Assembly (NCBI RefSeq): GCF_029892155.1
Contig: NZ_JARZAG010000027.1
Span: 50,905 to 114,904 of the forward strand
Length of the DNA: 64,000 nucleotides
DNA from: Kitasatospora sp. GAS204B
GTDB taxonomy: Bacteria > Actinomycetota > Actinomycetes > Streptomycetales > Streptomycetaceae
Direction: 5' to 3'
Part shown: positions 1 through 8,095 of the stretch, piece by piece
Numbering within the stretch: the first letter of the stretch is position 1
Layout of the letters: each line of letters opens with the position of its first letter
Notes under the pieces: model-generated
Told to the model about the DNA's origin: nothing
Database searches by the model: none
The model's input: the letters and a program-made list of their open reading frames with translations, nothing else
Translations under genes and position numbers: made by a program

Positions 1-100
1 GGAAGTTTAGCGCAGTCCAGGGGCGCTTCGAAAGCCCGGCGATGGTCGCGCCCGGGTTCTGTCAGGTCGGGCGGCCGGTGGCGTGATCGGGCGGGGCGCG

Positions 101-120
101 ACTTGAAGAATTCTTCAAGT
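101..120. promoter_or_regulatory. Probable ArsR operator palindrome
   Basis: A perfect 20-base palindrome (ACTTGAAGAATTCTTCAAGT) ends 41 bases before the ArsR start codon. It is far more AT-rich than its surroundings and resembles the TTGAA/TTCAA dyads bound by ArsR-family repressors, so autoregulation is the natural reading. Binding itself is inferred. Confidence 0.7.
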
Positions 121-161
121 TCGGAGAAGCTGACGCCCGACGTGTCGCGAGGAGGACGGGT

Positions 162-515
162 ATGCCGGTTCCGCTGTACCAGGCCAAGGCCGAGTTCTTC
201 CGCACCCTGGGCCACCCGGCGCGGATCCGGGTCCTCGAACTCCTCCAGGACGGGCCGCGCCCGGTGCGCGAGTTGCTCGCGGCGATCGAGATCGAGCCGT
301 CCAGCCTCTCCCAGCAACTCGGCGTGCTGCGCCGGAGCAACCTGGTGACCGCCACCCGTGAGGGCAACACCGTGGTCTACGCGCTGAGCACCCCGGATGT
401 GGCCGACCTGCTGCGGGCGGCGCGGCGGATCCTGACCGAGATGATCGCCGACCAGGAGCACCTGCTGGTGCAGCTGCGCGCGGGGGCCGGCCAGGCGAAG
501 GAGCGAGTCCGGTGA
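162..515 (+). CDS. ArsR-family transcriptional regulator
   Basis: A 117-residue winged-helix repressor that probably acts as a dimer on the palindrome just upstream. Residues 5-85 carry the ArsR fold: a start typical of the family (FFRTLGHPARIRVLELL), a recognition helix around SSLSQQLGVLRRSNLV and a wing at TREGNTVVYAL. The Cys-rich ELCVCDL metal site of arsenite sensors is absent, so the signal is unknown. ATG at 162 has a GAGGAGG ribosome site at 149-155. The stop overlaps the GTG of the next gene by four bases, so the two are translationally coupled. Confidence 0.9.
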   Translation: MPVPLYQAKAEFFRTLGHPARIRVLELLQDGPRPVRELLAAIEIEPSSLSQQLGVLRRSNLVTATREGNTVVYALSTPDVADLLRAARRILTEMIADQEHLLVQLRAGAGQAKERVR

Positions 516-733
516 CGGCGAATCCCGTGAGCGAGGCGAGTCCGGCGTACGAGGCGAGTCCGGCGTACGAGGCGAACCCGGCGAGTGCCGCGAACCCGGT
601 GAACGAGACCATCCGCGACGAGAACAGCAAGCGCAAGGCGGCGCTGATCCGGGCCGGCATCTACATCGCCGGCACGCACTTCTTCGCGTTCTTCGTGATG
701 CTGCTCTTCTACCTGGGCAGCCACCGGCACTGA
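512..733 (+). CDS. Small membrane protein, DUF6126-like
   Basis: A 73-residue protein with one C-terminal membrane helix (about residues 48-68, GIYIAGTHFFAFFVMLLFYL) ending in GSHRH. The helix region matches what I recall of the DUF6126 family of streptomycetes, which has no known function. The N-terminal 30 residues are low complexity and come from a tandem repeat in the DNA (EASPAYEASPAYEANPA). GTG start overlaps the ArsR stop (GTGA), so it is the second gene of that operon and probably shares its control. The family name is moderately sure; the membrane helix is plain. Confidence 0.8.
   Translation: MTANPVSEASPAYEASPAYEANPASAANPVNETIRDENSKRKAALIRAGIYIAGTHFFAFFVMLLFYLGSHRH
533..568 (+). 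repeat. 18-base tandem repeat, two exact copies
   Basis: The unit GAGGCGAGTCCGGCGTAC occurs at 533-550 and 551-568, followed by a diverged partial copy from 569. It lies in frame in the DUF6126-like gene and expands its N-terminal tail, so copy number may differ between strains without a frameshift. Confidence 0.85.
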
Positions 734-767
734 CCGCGCCGGCCACCCACCCCAGGCCCCGCCGCCC

Positions 768-1358
768 TCAGGCCGCGCCCTGCCGAGGTTCCGGGGAGCG
801 CAGCAGCGCGCGCACGTCGTCCGGGGTCGCGCCGGCGTAGAAGTGGGCGAAGACCACGCGCCCCAACGGGGTCATCGGCGAGGCGGCGCCGATCCAGAGC
901 GAGCCGAAGCCGTAGCGGGCGTGGATCAGCGGCCGGATCTCGCCGTCCGGTCCGGTCCGGCCGGCCAGCCGCAGCGGGCCGCCCACGGTCCGCTCGGTCC
1001 ACCGCGCCAGCTCCACCAGCTCGGGCTGGTCCGGGAACTCCTCCAGCAGGCTGTCCAGCTGCGGTACCACTCGGCGCACCCAGTAGCGGTCGTGCTCGGG
1101 CAGCTGGTCGCGCCCGTCCCAGACCATCCACTTGAACATGTTCTCGGGCACCCGCCGCCCGGTGAACGCGTCCGCGAAGGCGTCGTTGTAGGCGATCACC
1201 CGCCAGGCGGCGTCGACCGCGTAGGCGATCGGCCCGACCAGCTCCTTGCCCGGCGCGTGCTCGGTGACCTGCGCGACGGTGCTGCGGACGAAGCCGATCC
1301 AGGCGGAGTCGGCGTTCGCTGGTGCCGCGCCGATCTGCGGTTCCTCCGAATGCGTCAT
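768..1358 (-). CDS. MmyB-like ligand-binding domain protein
   Basis: A 196-residue protein resembling the C-terminal ligand-binding (PAS-like) half of MmyB/MltR-type regulators: features such as the WRVIAYNDAFADAF and NMFKWMVWDGRDQLPEHD stretches and the end FAHFYAGATPDDVRALL. Those regulators carry an N-terminal Xre helix-turn-helix, which is missing here; only about 30 residues precede the domain. It may be a one-domain sensor or a partner of another regulator. ATG at 1358 was chosen over upstream starts because the upstream reading is Arg/Pro-rich noise. Divergent from the next gene with 127 bases between them. Confidence 0.7.
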   Translation of the reverse strand: MTHSEEPQIGAAPANADSAWIGFVRSTVAQVTEHAPGKELVGPIAYAVDAAWRVIAYNDAFADAFTGRRVPENMFKWMVWDGRDQLPEHDRYWVRRVVPQLDSLLEEFPDQPELVELARWTERTVGGPLRLAGRTGPDGEIRPLIHARYGFGSLWIGAASPMTPLGRVVFAHFYAGATPDDVRALLRSPEPRQGAA

Positions 1359-1485
1359 GGGCACGATTGTGCCCCCAGGGCCGCACGCCCGACCAGGGAG
1401 GTCCGACCAGGCATTTCTCCGCCTCCGCGGAGGCCGGGGCCCTCCGCTTCGTCCGCCACCGGCCGTTGCTACGGTGGCCGACACC

Positions 1486-2268
1486 ATGGACTACGACACG
1501 GCTTCGCGCTATTACGAGGAACTTCTCAGCGGGTACCTCCGAGCGACACCGGCCGCCGGGCTGGACGAGACCGTTGCTCGATTCGTCGCGCCGATGCGCT
1601 CGGCCTTCGTGGACGACCAGGCCGAGGAATCCGCGATCGACACGATCGAGGGGCTGCTGTGGGCGGCCTGGGAGCCCGTCATCACGGCGGCCCGGGAGTC
1701 GTCGTCCGGCACTGTCCAGGACAGGCTTGTCGACCTGTTGACCGGGATCGAGCGACAGGGGGTGCTCACTCGTGATCAGGGGCAGCAGGACTGTGTCGTC
1801 TGGGAGACGAAGGTGTTTGTCGACCTTCCGTGTTTCGGCGCGCAGATGCGCGAGGCATTGGACATGGGGGCCGAGACGCCCGGCTTCTCGGATGTCGACG
1901 TCTGGGTGAACCTGAACGCATTCGCGGCGCGCCTGACCGCCGCCGGAATCGACTTCTCGCTCTACGCGATCTGGACGCTGCGCGATTGCCTCGAGGAGGA
2001 GTCGCCGGTCAACTTGGCCGACCCGAGGGGGGTGGTCCCATGGTTCCAGCACTGCGGTGCGTTGCTCGCGGGCCTCGCGCGCCGGCGGCGGTCGTTCGAC
2101 GGGCAGGCCGGTCGCCTGGGCAAGCTGTGCACGGACAGCGGGATGGCCGAGGGAGGGTTCACCGTCGAGCGGTGGGAGTTCTGGCGCGCCCGGCTGACGG
2201 AGCTGGCGGCCGGGACGGAGGCCGGCGCCGACGAGGCACGGGCGGCGCTGCGGTACCTGGGTACCTGA
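1486..2268 (+). CDS. Hypothetical protein, about 260 residues
   Basis: An acidic, mostly helical soluble protein with no signal peptide or membrane helix. It begins MDYDTASRYYEELLSGYLRA and is rich in Trp and Glu (for instance WAAWEPVITAARESSS and FWRARLTELAAG). The size and motif texture remind me of the DUF3632 family, best known from fungi, but this is a weak impression. Codon use is less GC3-biased than in neighbours (several GTT, TCT and ATT codons), which may hint at later acquisition. ATG at 1486 is the first Met with normal coding character. Confidence 0.6.
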   Translation: MDYDTASRYYEELLSGYLRATPAAGLDETVARFVAPMRSAFVDDQAEESAIDTIEGLLWAAWEPVITAARESSSGTVQDRLVDLLTGIERQGVLTRDQGQQDCVVWETKVFVDLPCFGAQMREALDMGAETPGFSDVDVWVNLNAFAARLTAAGIDFSLYAIWTLRDCLEEESPVNLADPRGVVPWFQHCGALLAGLARRRRSFDGQAGRLGKLCTDSGMAEGGFTVERWEFWRARLTELAAGTEAGADEARAALRYLGT

Positions 2269-2468
2269 CCGCGCTGGGCGACCTGGGCCAGGCCGGATCG
2301 GGCAACACCGGCCCTGCTGCCGACTTTTCGTAGGGTCGGGCCGCTCGGGGCCGCCGGCGCTCGACCCGTGCGCAGCGGCCCGGGGCTGCGGGTTTGCGCC
2401 CGAGTCTGGCTATAGCGCGGGCCGCCAGACTCGGAGCGACCGCAGTCACCACGAATCTGGAGCGCAGC

Positions 2469-3506
2469 ATGCGTTGGGAGAATCTCTACGTCGCCGGTCT
2501 CGGCGCCTATCTGCCCGAGCAGGTCTATACCGCTGAGCAGGCCGTCGCCGACGGCCGTTACGGTGCCGGTGAGTGCGAGGCCAACGGGTACCGCGCGGTC
2601 CGGGTGGCCAGCGCGGAGGAGACCGGGCCGGTGATGGCGGCGGCGGCCGGCCGTACGGCGGTCGGGCGTTCCGGCATCGCGAGTGAGGAGTTCCGGCTGG
2701 TGGTGCACGCCAGCGTCGGCCACCAGGGTCAGGACGTCTGGACCCCCGCCCACTACGTGCAGAACGAGACCGTCGGCGGCCACGGCGCGGCCTTCGAGGT
2801 GCGCCAGGGCTCCAACAGCGGCCTCGCCGCCGCCGAGGTCGCCGCCTCCTGGATCACCGCCCGGCCGGAGGGCGGCGCGGCTCTGGTCACCACCGGTGAC
2901 TCCTTCAAGTTGCCGTACTGGGACCGCTGGAAGGCCGATGAGCAGGTGGTGTACGGCGACGGCGCGGGCGCGCTGGTGCTCTCGACCCGTGGCGGCTTCG
3001 CCAAGGTCCGCTCCAGCGTCAGCCGCGCCGACGCGTCGCTCGAACCGCTGTACCGCGGCGACGACGCCTGGACCGAGGCGCCCTTCTACGACGGCAAGCC
3101 CGCCGACCTGGCCGGCCGCAAGCGCCACTGGCTGAGCCGCAACGAGGACGCCTACGACCAGACGATCGCCAAGATCAACGAGAACTTCGGTGCCGTGCTC
3201 AAGCAGGCGCTGGCGGAGGCCGACACCGACCTGGCCGGTACGCAGTGGTTCATCCACGCCAACATGTGCAAGACCATCATCGAGTGGGGCTTCCACGGCG
3301 CGCTCGGCCTGGACCCCGACACCACCGTCTACGACTGGGGCCTGGACTACGCGCACATGGGCGGCGGCGACCAGATCATCGGCCTCAACCGGCTGTTCGA
3401 GACCGGGCGCCCCAAGCCGGGCGACCTGGTCGTCACCGCGGGTGCGGGGATCGGGTTCATGTGGACCGTCGCGGTGCTCGAAGTGCTCGAGACTCCGGCC
3501 TGGTGA
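2469..3506 (+). CDS. KAS III-like acyltransferase with active-site Ser
   Basis: A 345-residue thiolase-fold protein of the ketoacyl-ACP synthase III family. The nucleophile site reads VRQGSNSGLAA, with Ser115 where KAS III has Cys, followed by His264 (IHANM) and His297 (YAHMGGGDQIIGL) in place of the usual His and Asn. This Ser/His arrangement recalls DpsC of daunorubicin biosynthesis and CerJ-type acyltransferases, so acyl transfer or unusual priming is likelier than ordinary fatty-acid initiation. ATG at 2469 was chosen because MRWENLYVAGLGAYLPE is the family's start. It stands alone: no carrier protein or other synthase genes are adjacent. Confidence 0.8.
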   Translation: MRWENLYVAGLGAYLPEQVYTAEQAVADGRYGAGECEANGYRAVRVASAEETGPVMAAAAGRTAVGRSGIASEEFRLVVHASVGHQGQDVWTPAHYVQNETVGGHGAAFEVRQGSNSGLAAAEVAASWITARPEGGAALVTTGDSFKLPYWDRWKADEQVVYGDGAGALVLSTRGGFAKVRSSVSRADASLEPLYRGDDAWTEAPFYDGKPADLAGRKRHWLSRNEDAYDQTIAKINENFGAVLKQALAEADTDLAGTQWFIHANMCKTIIEWGFHGALGLDPDTTVYDWGLDYAHMGGGDQIIGLNRLFETGRPKPGDLVVTAGAGIGFMWTVAVLEVLETPAW

Positions 3507-3681
3507 TCGTCGCCCCGACGCGGTGACGTTCCCCGATCTCCTGGTGACGCTGCGTCAGTTCAACTGATTCACCATGCCTGTTCACGGAAAGACTGTGCTC
3601 GAACCGCGGTCGGTCCGGTACGGTGCCCCTCGCCGGGGTGCCGGCCGTTCCGACCGCCCTCTTCTGCCCATGGAGGCAGCC

Positions 3682-4029
3682 ATGCTCACCGCCGCCAAGG
3701 CCATCAACCTCACGCTGGCGTTCCTGCTGGAACTCGCCGTCCTGTTCTCGGTCGGGCTGTGGGGATTCACCTTCAGCTCCAAGTCGGCCGTCAAGTTCCT
3801 GCTGGGGATCGGCGGACCGCTGCTGTTCATCGTCGTGTGGGCGGTCTTCGGGTCGCCCTCGGCGGCGGTGCCGTTGCACGGTGCCGTCCGGATCGCCTTC
3901 GAGGTCGTCTGGTTCGGCCTGGGCGCGCTCGCGCTGTACGCCGCCGGGCGGGTGGTGCCGGCGGCCGTGCTGTTCGTGCTGTACGTCATCAACGCGGTGC
4001 TGATCCGGGTGTGGCACCAGTCGGCCTGA
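3682..4029 (+). CDS. DUF2568 (YrdB-like) small membrane protein
   Basis: A 115-residue integral membrane protein with about four helices: LTLAFLLELAVLFSVGLWGF, FLLGIGGPLLFIVVWAVFG, FEVVWFGLGALALYAAG and VVPAAVLFVLYVINAVL. The pattern and length fit the DUF2568/YrdB family, function unknown. The ATG at 3682 is preferred over one at 3670 because a GGAGG site lies at 3672-3676. The gene is followed 33 bases later by a strong bidirectional hairpin. Confidence 0.8.
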   Translation: MLTAAKAINLTLAFLLELAVLFSVGLWGFTFSSKSAVKFLLGIGGPLLFIVVWAVFGSPSAAVPLHGAVRIAFEVVWFGLGALALYAAGRVVPAAVLFVLYVINAVLIRVWHQSA

Positions 4030-4062
4030 AACCCGTTCCCACAACGATTTCTGACGGATCAT

Positions 4063-4116
4063 CAGGGAATGACGGTGGCGCAGGAGCATCGGCTCCTGCG
4101 CCACCGTCATTCCCTG
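4063..4116. terminator. Bidirectional terminator, 24-bp perfect stem
   Basis: Left arm 4063-4086, loop CATCGG at 4087-4092, right arm 4093-4116; all 24 pairs match. It sits between two convergent genes (stops at 4029 and 4134), the classic place for a shared terminator. There is no U-tract, as is common in actinobacteria. Confidence 0.9.
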
Positions 4117-4133
4117 GTCTCCCCGGTCAGGCC

Positions 4134-5813
4134 TCAGGCCGGCAGGGAGTCCAGCAGTGCCTGGTTGTCGATCTTGCCGTTCACGGTCACCGGGAACTTC
4201 TCCACCATCATGACGGTGTCCGGGACCAGGTAGGGCGGCAGGCGCTTGCCGAGCGTGCGGGCCAGCCCGATCGGGTCGTCGGACTCGCCCTCGGCCGGTG
4301 CGGTGGCGGCGGTGTCGGCGGTGGCGGTGTAGAACAGGGCGAGCCGTTCCCAGGCCGCCGTCCGGCCGGGCACCGGCACCACCGTGCAGCTGCGGACGCC
4401 CTCGACCTTCATCGCGGCGTTCTCGATCTCGCCCGGCTCGATGCGGTAGCCGCGGACCTTCACCTGCCGGTCGGCCCGCCCGCGGAAGTGCAGGACCTGA
4501 TCGGCGTCCAGGAAGCCGAGATCGCCCGTGCGGTAGACCCGCACCGGCGTTCCGTTCACCGTGATCGGCGCGAACTTCTCGGCCGTGAGCTCGGGTTGCT
4601 CCAGGTAGCCGATCGCCAGGCCGGCCCCGCCGATGCAGATCTCGCCCTCGGTGCCCGGCTCGCAGAGCCGACCGCCGTCGACGACGTAGAGCTCGGTGTC
4701 GGCGACCGGGCGGCCGATCGGGATGCCGCCGAAGGTCTCGCAGTCCTCCGGACCCAGCTCGTGGATCGTGGCGAACACACAACTCTCCACCGGCCCATAG
4801 GCGTTGAACAGTGCGATGCCGGGGTACTGCGCCAGGAAGCGGCGCACGTGGGCGGGGGAGAGCCGCTCACCGCCGGTGTAGATCTGCCCCATCCCCGCGA
4901 AGCAGTCGATGTCCATGTCGACGAACAGGTTGAACAGCGAGGACGTGAAGAACGCCGTGTCGACGCCTGCCGACTTCACGATGTCTCGCAGCGCGCCGGG
5001 CAGGAGGTAGTCGTCCTCGACGATCACCGTGGTCCCGCCGGTGACGAGCATGCCCCACAGCTCGAGGCTGAAGGCGTCCCAGGCGCACGGCGCCGACTGC
5101 GGGGAGACGCCGCCCGCGCGGTAGCCGCGCAGGCCGTCGGGGCCGAACAGTCGGGTGGTCGCCTGGTGCGGTGAGACGACTCCCTTGGGGCTGCCCGTGG
5201 TTCCGGAGGTGAAGAACACGCAGGCCGCGTCATCGGGCCCGATGTCGGAGGGCGGAACCGTACCGCCCGCGCCGGCCGAGACCTCCAGCGGCTCGGCCGG
5301 CGGCTGCCAGACGGTGAGCGGTCGCCCGCCGCCCGCACCCGTGGCTTCGGCCTGGACGCCGGCGGGCCGGTTGCCGGTGACGAACACCGGGGAGTGCAGC
5401 TGGTCGAGCAGGCCGTCCACCCGCTCGGTGGGCCAGCGGTGGTCGAACGCCGCGTACGCCGCACCGCACTTGAGGACGGCGAGCAGGGTGGCGGCCAACT
5501 GCGGGGTGCGCGGCAGTTGGACCGGGACGATCGCGCCGGCCCCGACGCCCAGCGCGGCCAGCTGCTCGGCGTAGTGATCGGCCGCCGCGTTCAGGGTGGC
5601 GTAGCTGATGCGATCCGCGCGGAAGACGATCGCGGTGGACCCGGGGTGCTGCTCGGCCTGGCGGGCCACCGCCTCGTGGATCAGCGGATGCACGGTGCCG
5701 GCCGGCGAGTTGGCGGCCGGCGGGTCGGCAGGCAGCGCGGTGGGGGACGGCGGGGCGGTGGTCAGTGGCTCGGACGCGTCGGGCGCGGGTCTGCGAGTCC
5801 GGTCAGCGGTCAT
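4134..5813 (-). CDS. Stand-alone amino-acid adenylation domain
   Basis: A 559-residue ANL enzyme expected to activate an amino or related acid as acyl-AMP and load it on the carrier protein encoded just upstream. Core motifs are intact: FFTSGTTGSPKGV (A3), NAYGPVE (A5), YRTGDLG (A7), GRADRQVKVRGYRIEPGEIE (A8) and VNGKID with the A10 Lys. A hand alignment to GrsA gives the pocket code D-A-L-F-Y-G-A-V-F-K; Asp235 implies an alpha-amino acid, but I cannot name it. The first 35 residues are a Pro/Ala-rich tail. GAGGAGAG precedes the ATG at 5813. No condensation or thioesterase domain is nearby. Confidence 0.88.
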   Translation of the reverse strand: MTADRTRRPAPDASEPLTTAPPSPTALPADPPAANSPAGTVHPLIHEAVARQAEQHPGSTAIVFRADRISYATLNAAADHYAEQLAALGVGAGAIVPVQLPRTPQLAATLLAVLKCGAAYAAFDHRWPTERVDGLLDQLHSPVFVTGNRPAGVQAEATGAGGGRPLTVWQPPAEPLEVSAGAGGTVPPSDIGPDDAACVFFTSGTTGSPKGVVSPHQATTRLFGPDGLRGYRAGGVSPQSAPCAWDAFSLELWGMLVTGGTTVIVEDDYLLPGALRDIVKSAGVDTAFFTSSLFNLFVDMDIDCFAGMGQIYTGGERLSPAHVRRFLAQYPGIALFNAYGPVESCVFATIHELGPEDCETFGGIPIGRPVADTELYVVDGGRLCEPGTEGEICIGGAGLAIGYLEQPELTAEKFAPITVNGTPVRVYRTGDLGFLDADQVLHFRGRADRQVKVRGYRIEPGEIENAAMKVEGVRSCTVVPVPGRTAAWERLALFYTATADTAATAPAEGESDDPIGLARTLGKRLPPYLVPDTVMMVEKFPVTVNGKIDNQALLDSLPA

Positions 5814-5860
5814 GGTCTCTCCTCATCCAGTCCGGTTCGTCCTGCTGGGCCGGGCAGGGC

Positions 5861-6094
5861 TCAGGCCTCGGAGATCCTGCGGTAGATCGCCGTGAGGCTG
5901 CGGTCCTCCAGCAGGCGGCCGACCGGGACCCGGGTGCCCGTCTCGCGCTCCACGGCCGCGACCAGGCGCAGCATGTGGAGCGAGTCCCAGCTGACCTTGC
6001 GGTCGGAGTCCAGCGCGGTGGTCAGGTCGATGCCGTTCATCGGGAGGGCGAGATCGTCCCGCACGATCCGGATGAAGTCGTCCTTGGTCAGCAT
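5861..6094 (-). CDS. Acyl/peptidyl carrier protein
   Basis: A 77-residue carrier protein; Ser38 in VSWDSLHML is the phosphopantetheine site. It lies 47 bases upstream of the adenylation-domain gene on the same strand, so the pair forms a loading module that would hold an aminoacyl thioester. Such pairs usually feed tailoring enzymes in natural-product pathways, but none is adjacent here. Start at 6094 follows a modest GAAGGG site. Confidence 0.85.
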   Translation of the reverse strand: MLTKDDFIRIVRDDLALPMNGIDLTTALDSDRKVSWDSLHMLRLVAAVERETGTRVPVGRLLEDRSLTAIYRRISEA

Positions 6095-6354
6095 GGTGAA
6101 CCCTTCGGTCGGTCGCGGATGGTGCCTGCCCGGTCCTCATCGGTGTGACGGGCCCTCCTGGTGCCCGGTGGTCACCGAACGCACGCGCGGGAGGACTTCC
6201 GAGGGTGTCGGCTGCTGCTCGAATCGCGCTCGGGCCGGGCCACATCGGCGGCGGGCGCGATGAGTCGGTCCGATCCGAGGAGCACCGTGGCACCGGACTC
6301 CCTGTCCGCGGGCGGTGCGCCGGGTGACGTTCGGTACCGGTCGACCGGCCCCGC

Positions 6355-6360
6355 TATATT
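6355..6360 (+). promoter_or_regulatory. Possible -10 box for a leaderless kinase mRNA
   Basis: TATATT lies nine bases before the GTG start of the kinase gene, and no ribosome site is visible between them. This spacing would place transcription initiation at or next to the start codon, giving a leaderless mRNA. No convincing -35 box was seen, so this is tentative. Confidence 0.35.
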
Positions 6361-6368
6361 GATCCCTC

Positions 6369-7421
6369 GTGGCGGGGACAACGGGGAACGTGGTGGGCGG
6401 CCGGTACCGGCTGGCGGAGGCCATCGGCCAGGGCGGCATGGGCCGGGTCTGGCGCGCGCGGGACGAGACGCTCGGGCGGGCGGTGGCGGTCAAGGAGGTC
6501 TTCCTCCCCGTGCACCTGAGTCCCGAGGAGCACCGGGAGTTGACCGGACGGGCGGTGCGCGAGGCGCGGGCCGCGGCGGCGCTCAACCACCCCGGGATCG
6601 TGACCGTGCACGACGTGGTCGAGCAGGACGGCGCGCCGTGGATCGTGATGGAGCTGCTCGCCGGCAACTCGCTCGCCGCCGTCCTCAAGGAGCAGGGCCG
6701 GCTGCCCTGGCAGCGGGTCGCGGCGCTCGGCGCCGACCTGGCCGACGCGCTCGCGCATGCCCACCAGGCCGGCATCGTGCACCGCGACATGAAGCCGGAC
6801 AACGTCTTCCTCGCCCAACGGCGCACCGTCGTCACCGACTTCGGCATCGCCCGGGTGCTGGACGCGAGCACCCAGCTCACCCAGAGCGGGATGATGATCG
6901 GCACGCCGCAGTACATGCCGCCCGAGCAGTTGGAGGGCACGCCGGTGGGGACCGCCGGCGACCTGTGGTCGCTGGGGGCCACCCTCTACACCGCGCTCGA
7001 AGGGGAGCCGCCGTTCAACGGCCCGTCCCTGCCGTCGATCTGGCTCGCCATCACCCAGCAGCCGCTCCCGCCGGCGCAGCACGCGGGGCCGCTCGGGCCG
7101 TTGCTGGAGTCGCTGCTTCACAAGGACCCCGAACGCCGCCCCACGGCCCAGCAGGCGGCGGCGCAGCTGGAAGCGCTGCACGCCCGGGCCCTCGCGGCAC
7201 CGTCCGCGACACCGCCGTCCGCGACACCGCCACCTGTGACGGCCCAGGCCACCGCGGTCCAGCCGGCGCCGCGCCCGGAGACCGTCGTCCTGCGCACCGC
7301 ACCCGAGCCCGAAGCGACCCGCAAGAGCGGCTGGCGGGAGTTCGCCATCGCCACCGCGATCGGACTGGCCGCGGTCGGTGGCACCTCGCTCGCCGTCGTG
7401 GAGATCATCCCCAAGCGGTGA
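6369..7421 (+). CDS. PknB-type Ser/Thr protein kinase, membrane anchored
   Basis: A 350-residue Hanks-type kinase. The catalytic domain covers about residues 12-270: glycine loop IGQGGMGRVW, Lys42 (VAVKEVF), catalytic Asp140 (HRDMKPDN) and Asp157 (TDFGIA); the activation segment ends TPQYMPPEQL. A Pro/Thr/Ala linker precedes one membrane helix near residues 325-345 (FAIATAIGLAAVGGTSLAVV), with only a few residues outside, so there is no PASTA or other sensor domain. It is divergent from the carrier-protein gene, with 274 bases between them. GTG start at 6369. Confidence 0.92.
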   Translation: MAGTTGNVVGGRYRLAEAIGQGGMGRVWRARDETLGRAVAVKEVFLPVHLSPEEHRELTGRAVREARAAAALNHPGIVTVHDVVEQDGAPWIVMELLAGNSLAAVLKEQGRLPWQRVAALGADLADALAHAHQAGIVHRDMKPDNVFLAQRRTVVTDFGIARVLDASTQLTQSGMMIGTPQYMPPEQLEGTPVGTAGDLWSLGATLYTALEGEPPFNGPSLPSIWLAITQQPLPPAQHAGPLGPLLESLLHKDPERRPTAQQAAAQLEALHARALAAPSATPPSATPPPVTAQATAVQPAPRPETVVLRTAPEPEATRKSGWREFAIATAIGLAAVGGTSLAVVEIIPKR

Positions 7422-7474
7422 GCCGGCCGCAAACCCGGTTGACGCCCCCTACCGGCCACCGCTTTCCTGCTGCG

Positions 7475-8014
7475 ATGCCCACCTCTCACAACTCTCACAA
7501 CTCTCACGACTCGCAGACCATCGAGCTCCGCATCGAGCGGGCGGACGGCGACGCCATGCTCGAAGACTGGCGCTACGTCCACAACCTGATCATCCCCACC
7601 GACCCGCTCTCCCTCGACGCCGTGCGCGAGCGCAGCGGGCGCAATCACCTGGCGGTCGCGTATCTCGGCGAGCTCCTGGTGGGCTGCTCCACGGTCCGGC
7701 CGCCCACCGGCGAAGCGGCCGCCGGCGAGACGCCCGCCGGCGAGGCCGCCACGGCCACCGTCATCGCCCGGGTGCTCCCCGCCCACCGGCGCCACGGCAT
7801 CGGCGAGCAGCTCTACAACCACGGGCTGGCGCAGGCGCGAACGCTCGGCGCCGCCGTCATCGAGACGGTCGTCCTGGAGTCGAACGCGGACGGACTGCGG
7901 TTCGCCGAACACCACGGGTTCGTCGAGCTCGAGCGCTATCTGCTGCCGGGCGACAGCATCCGCTACGTCGACCTGCGGCTGGCCGCCAACCCCACGGCCC
8001 CGCACCGCGGCTGA
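7475..8014 (+). CDS. GNAT-family N-acetyltransferase
   Basis: A 179-residue acetyltransferase. The acetyl-CoA loop is visible as RVLPAHRRHGIGEQLYNHG (R-x-x-G-x-G/A pattern), followed by a typical ESNADGLRFAEHHGFVELE end. Substrate unknown. The N terminus has a short repeat, SHNSHNSHDS, from CACAACTCT units, and an Ala/Gly/Glu linker near residue 75 made of TGEAAAGETPAGEA. ATG at 7475 lacks a good ribosome site, so the start is uncertain by up to 15 codons. Confidence 0.8.
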   Translation: MPTSHNSHNSHDSQTIELRIERADGDAMLEDWRYVHNLIIPTDPLSLDAVRERSGRNHLAVAYLGELLVGCSTVRPPTGEAAAGETPAGEAATATVIARVLPAHRRHGIGEQLYNHGLAQARTLGAAVIETVVLESNADGLRFAEHHGFVELERYLLPGDSIRYVDLRLAANPTAPHRG

Positions 8015-8095
8015 GAGGTCATTGACAACAGGAGGTGGATGCTGTGGCCTGAACACCTCAACTGCTCCGCTGTGTCATCTGGGAGGGGAACCGCC

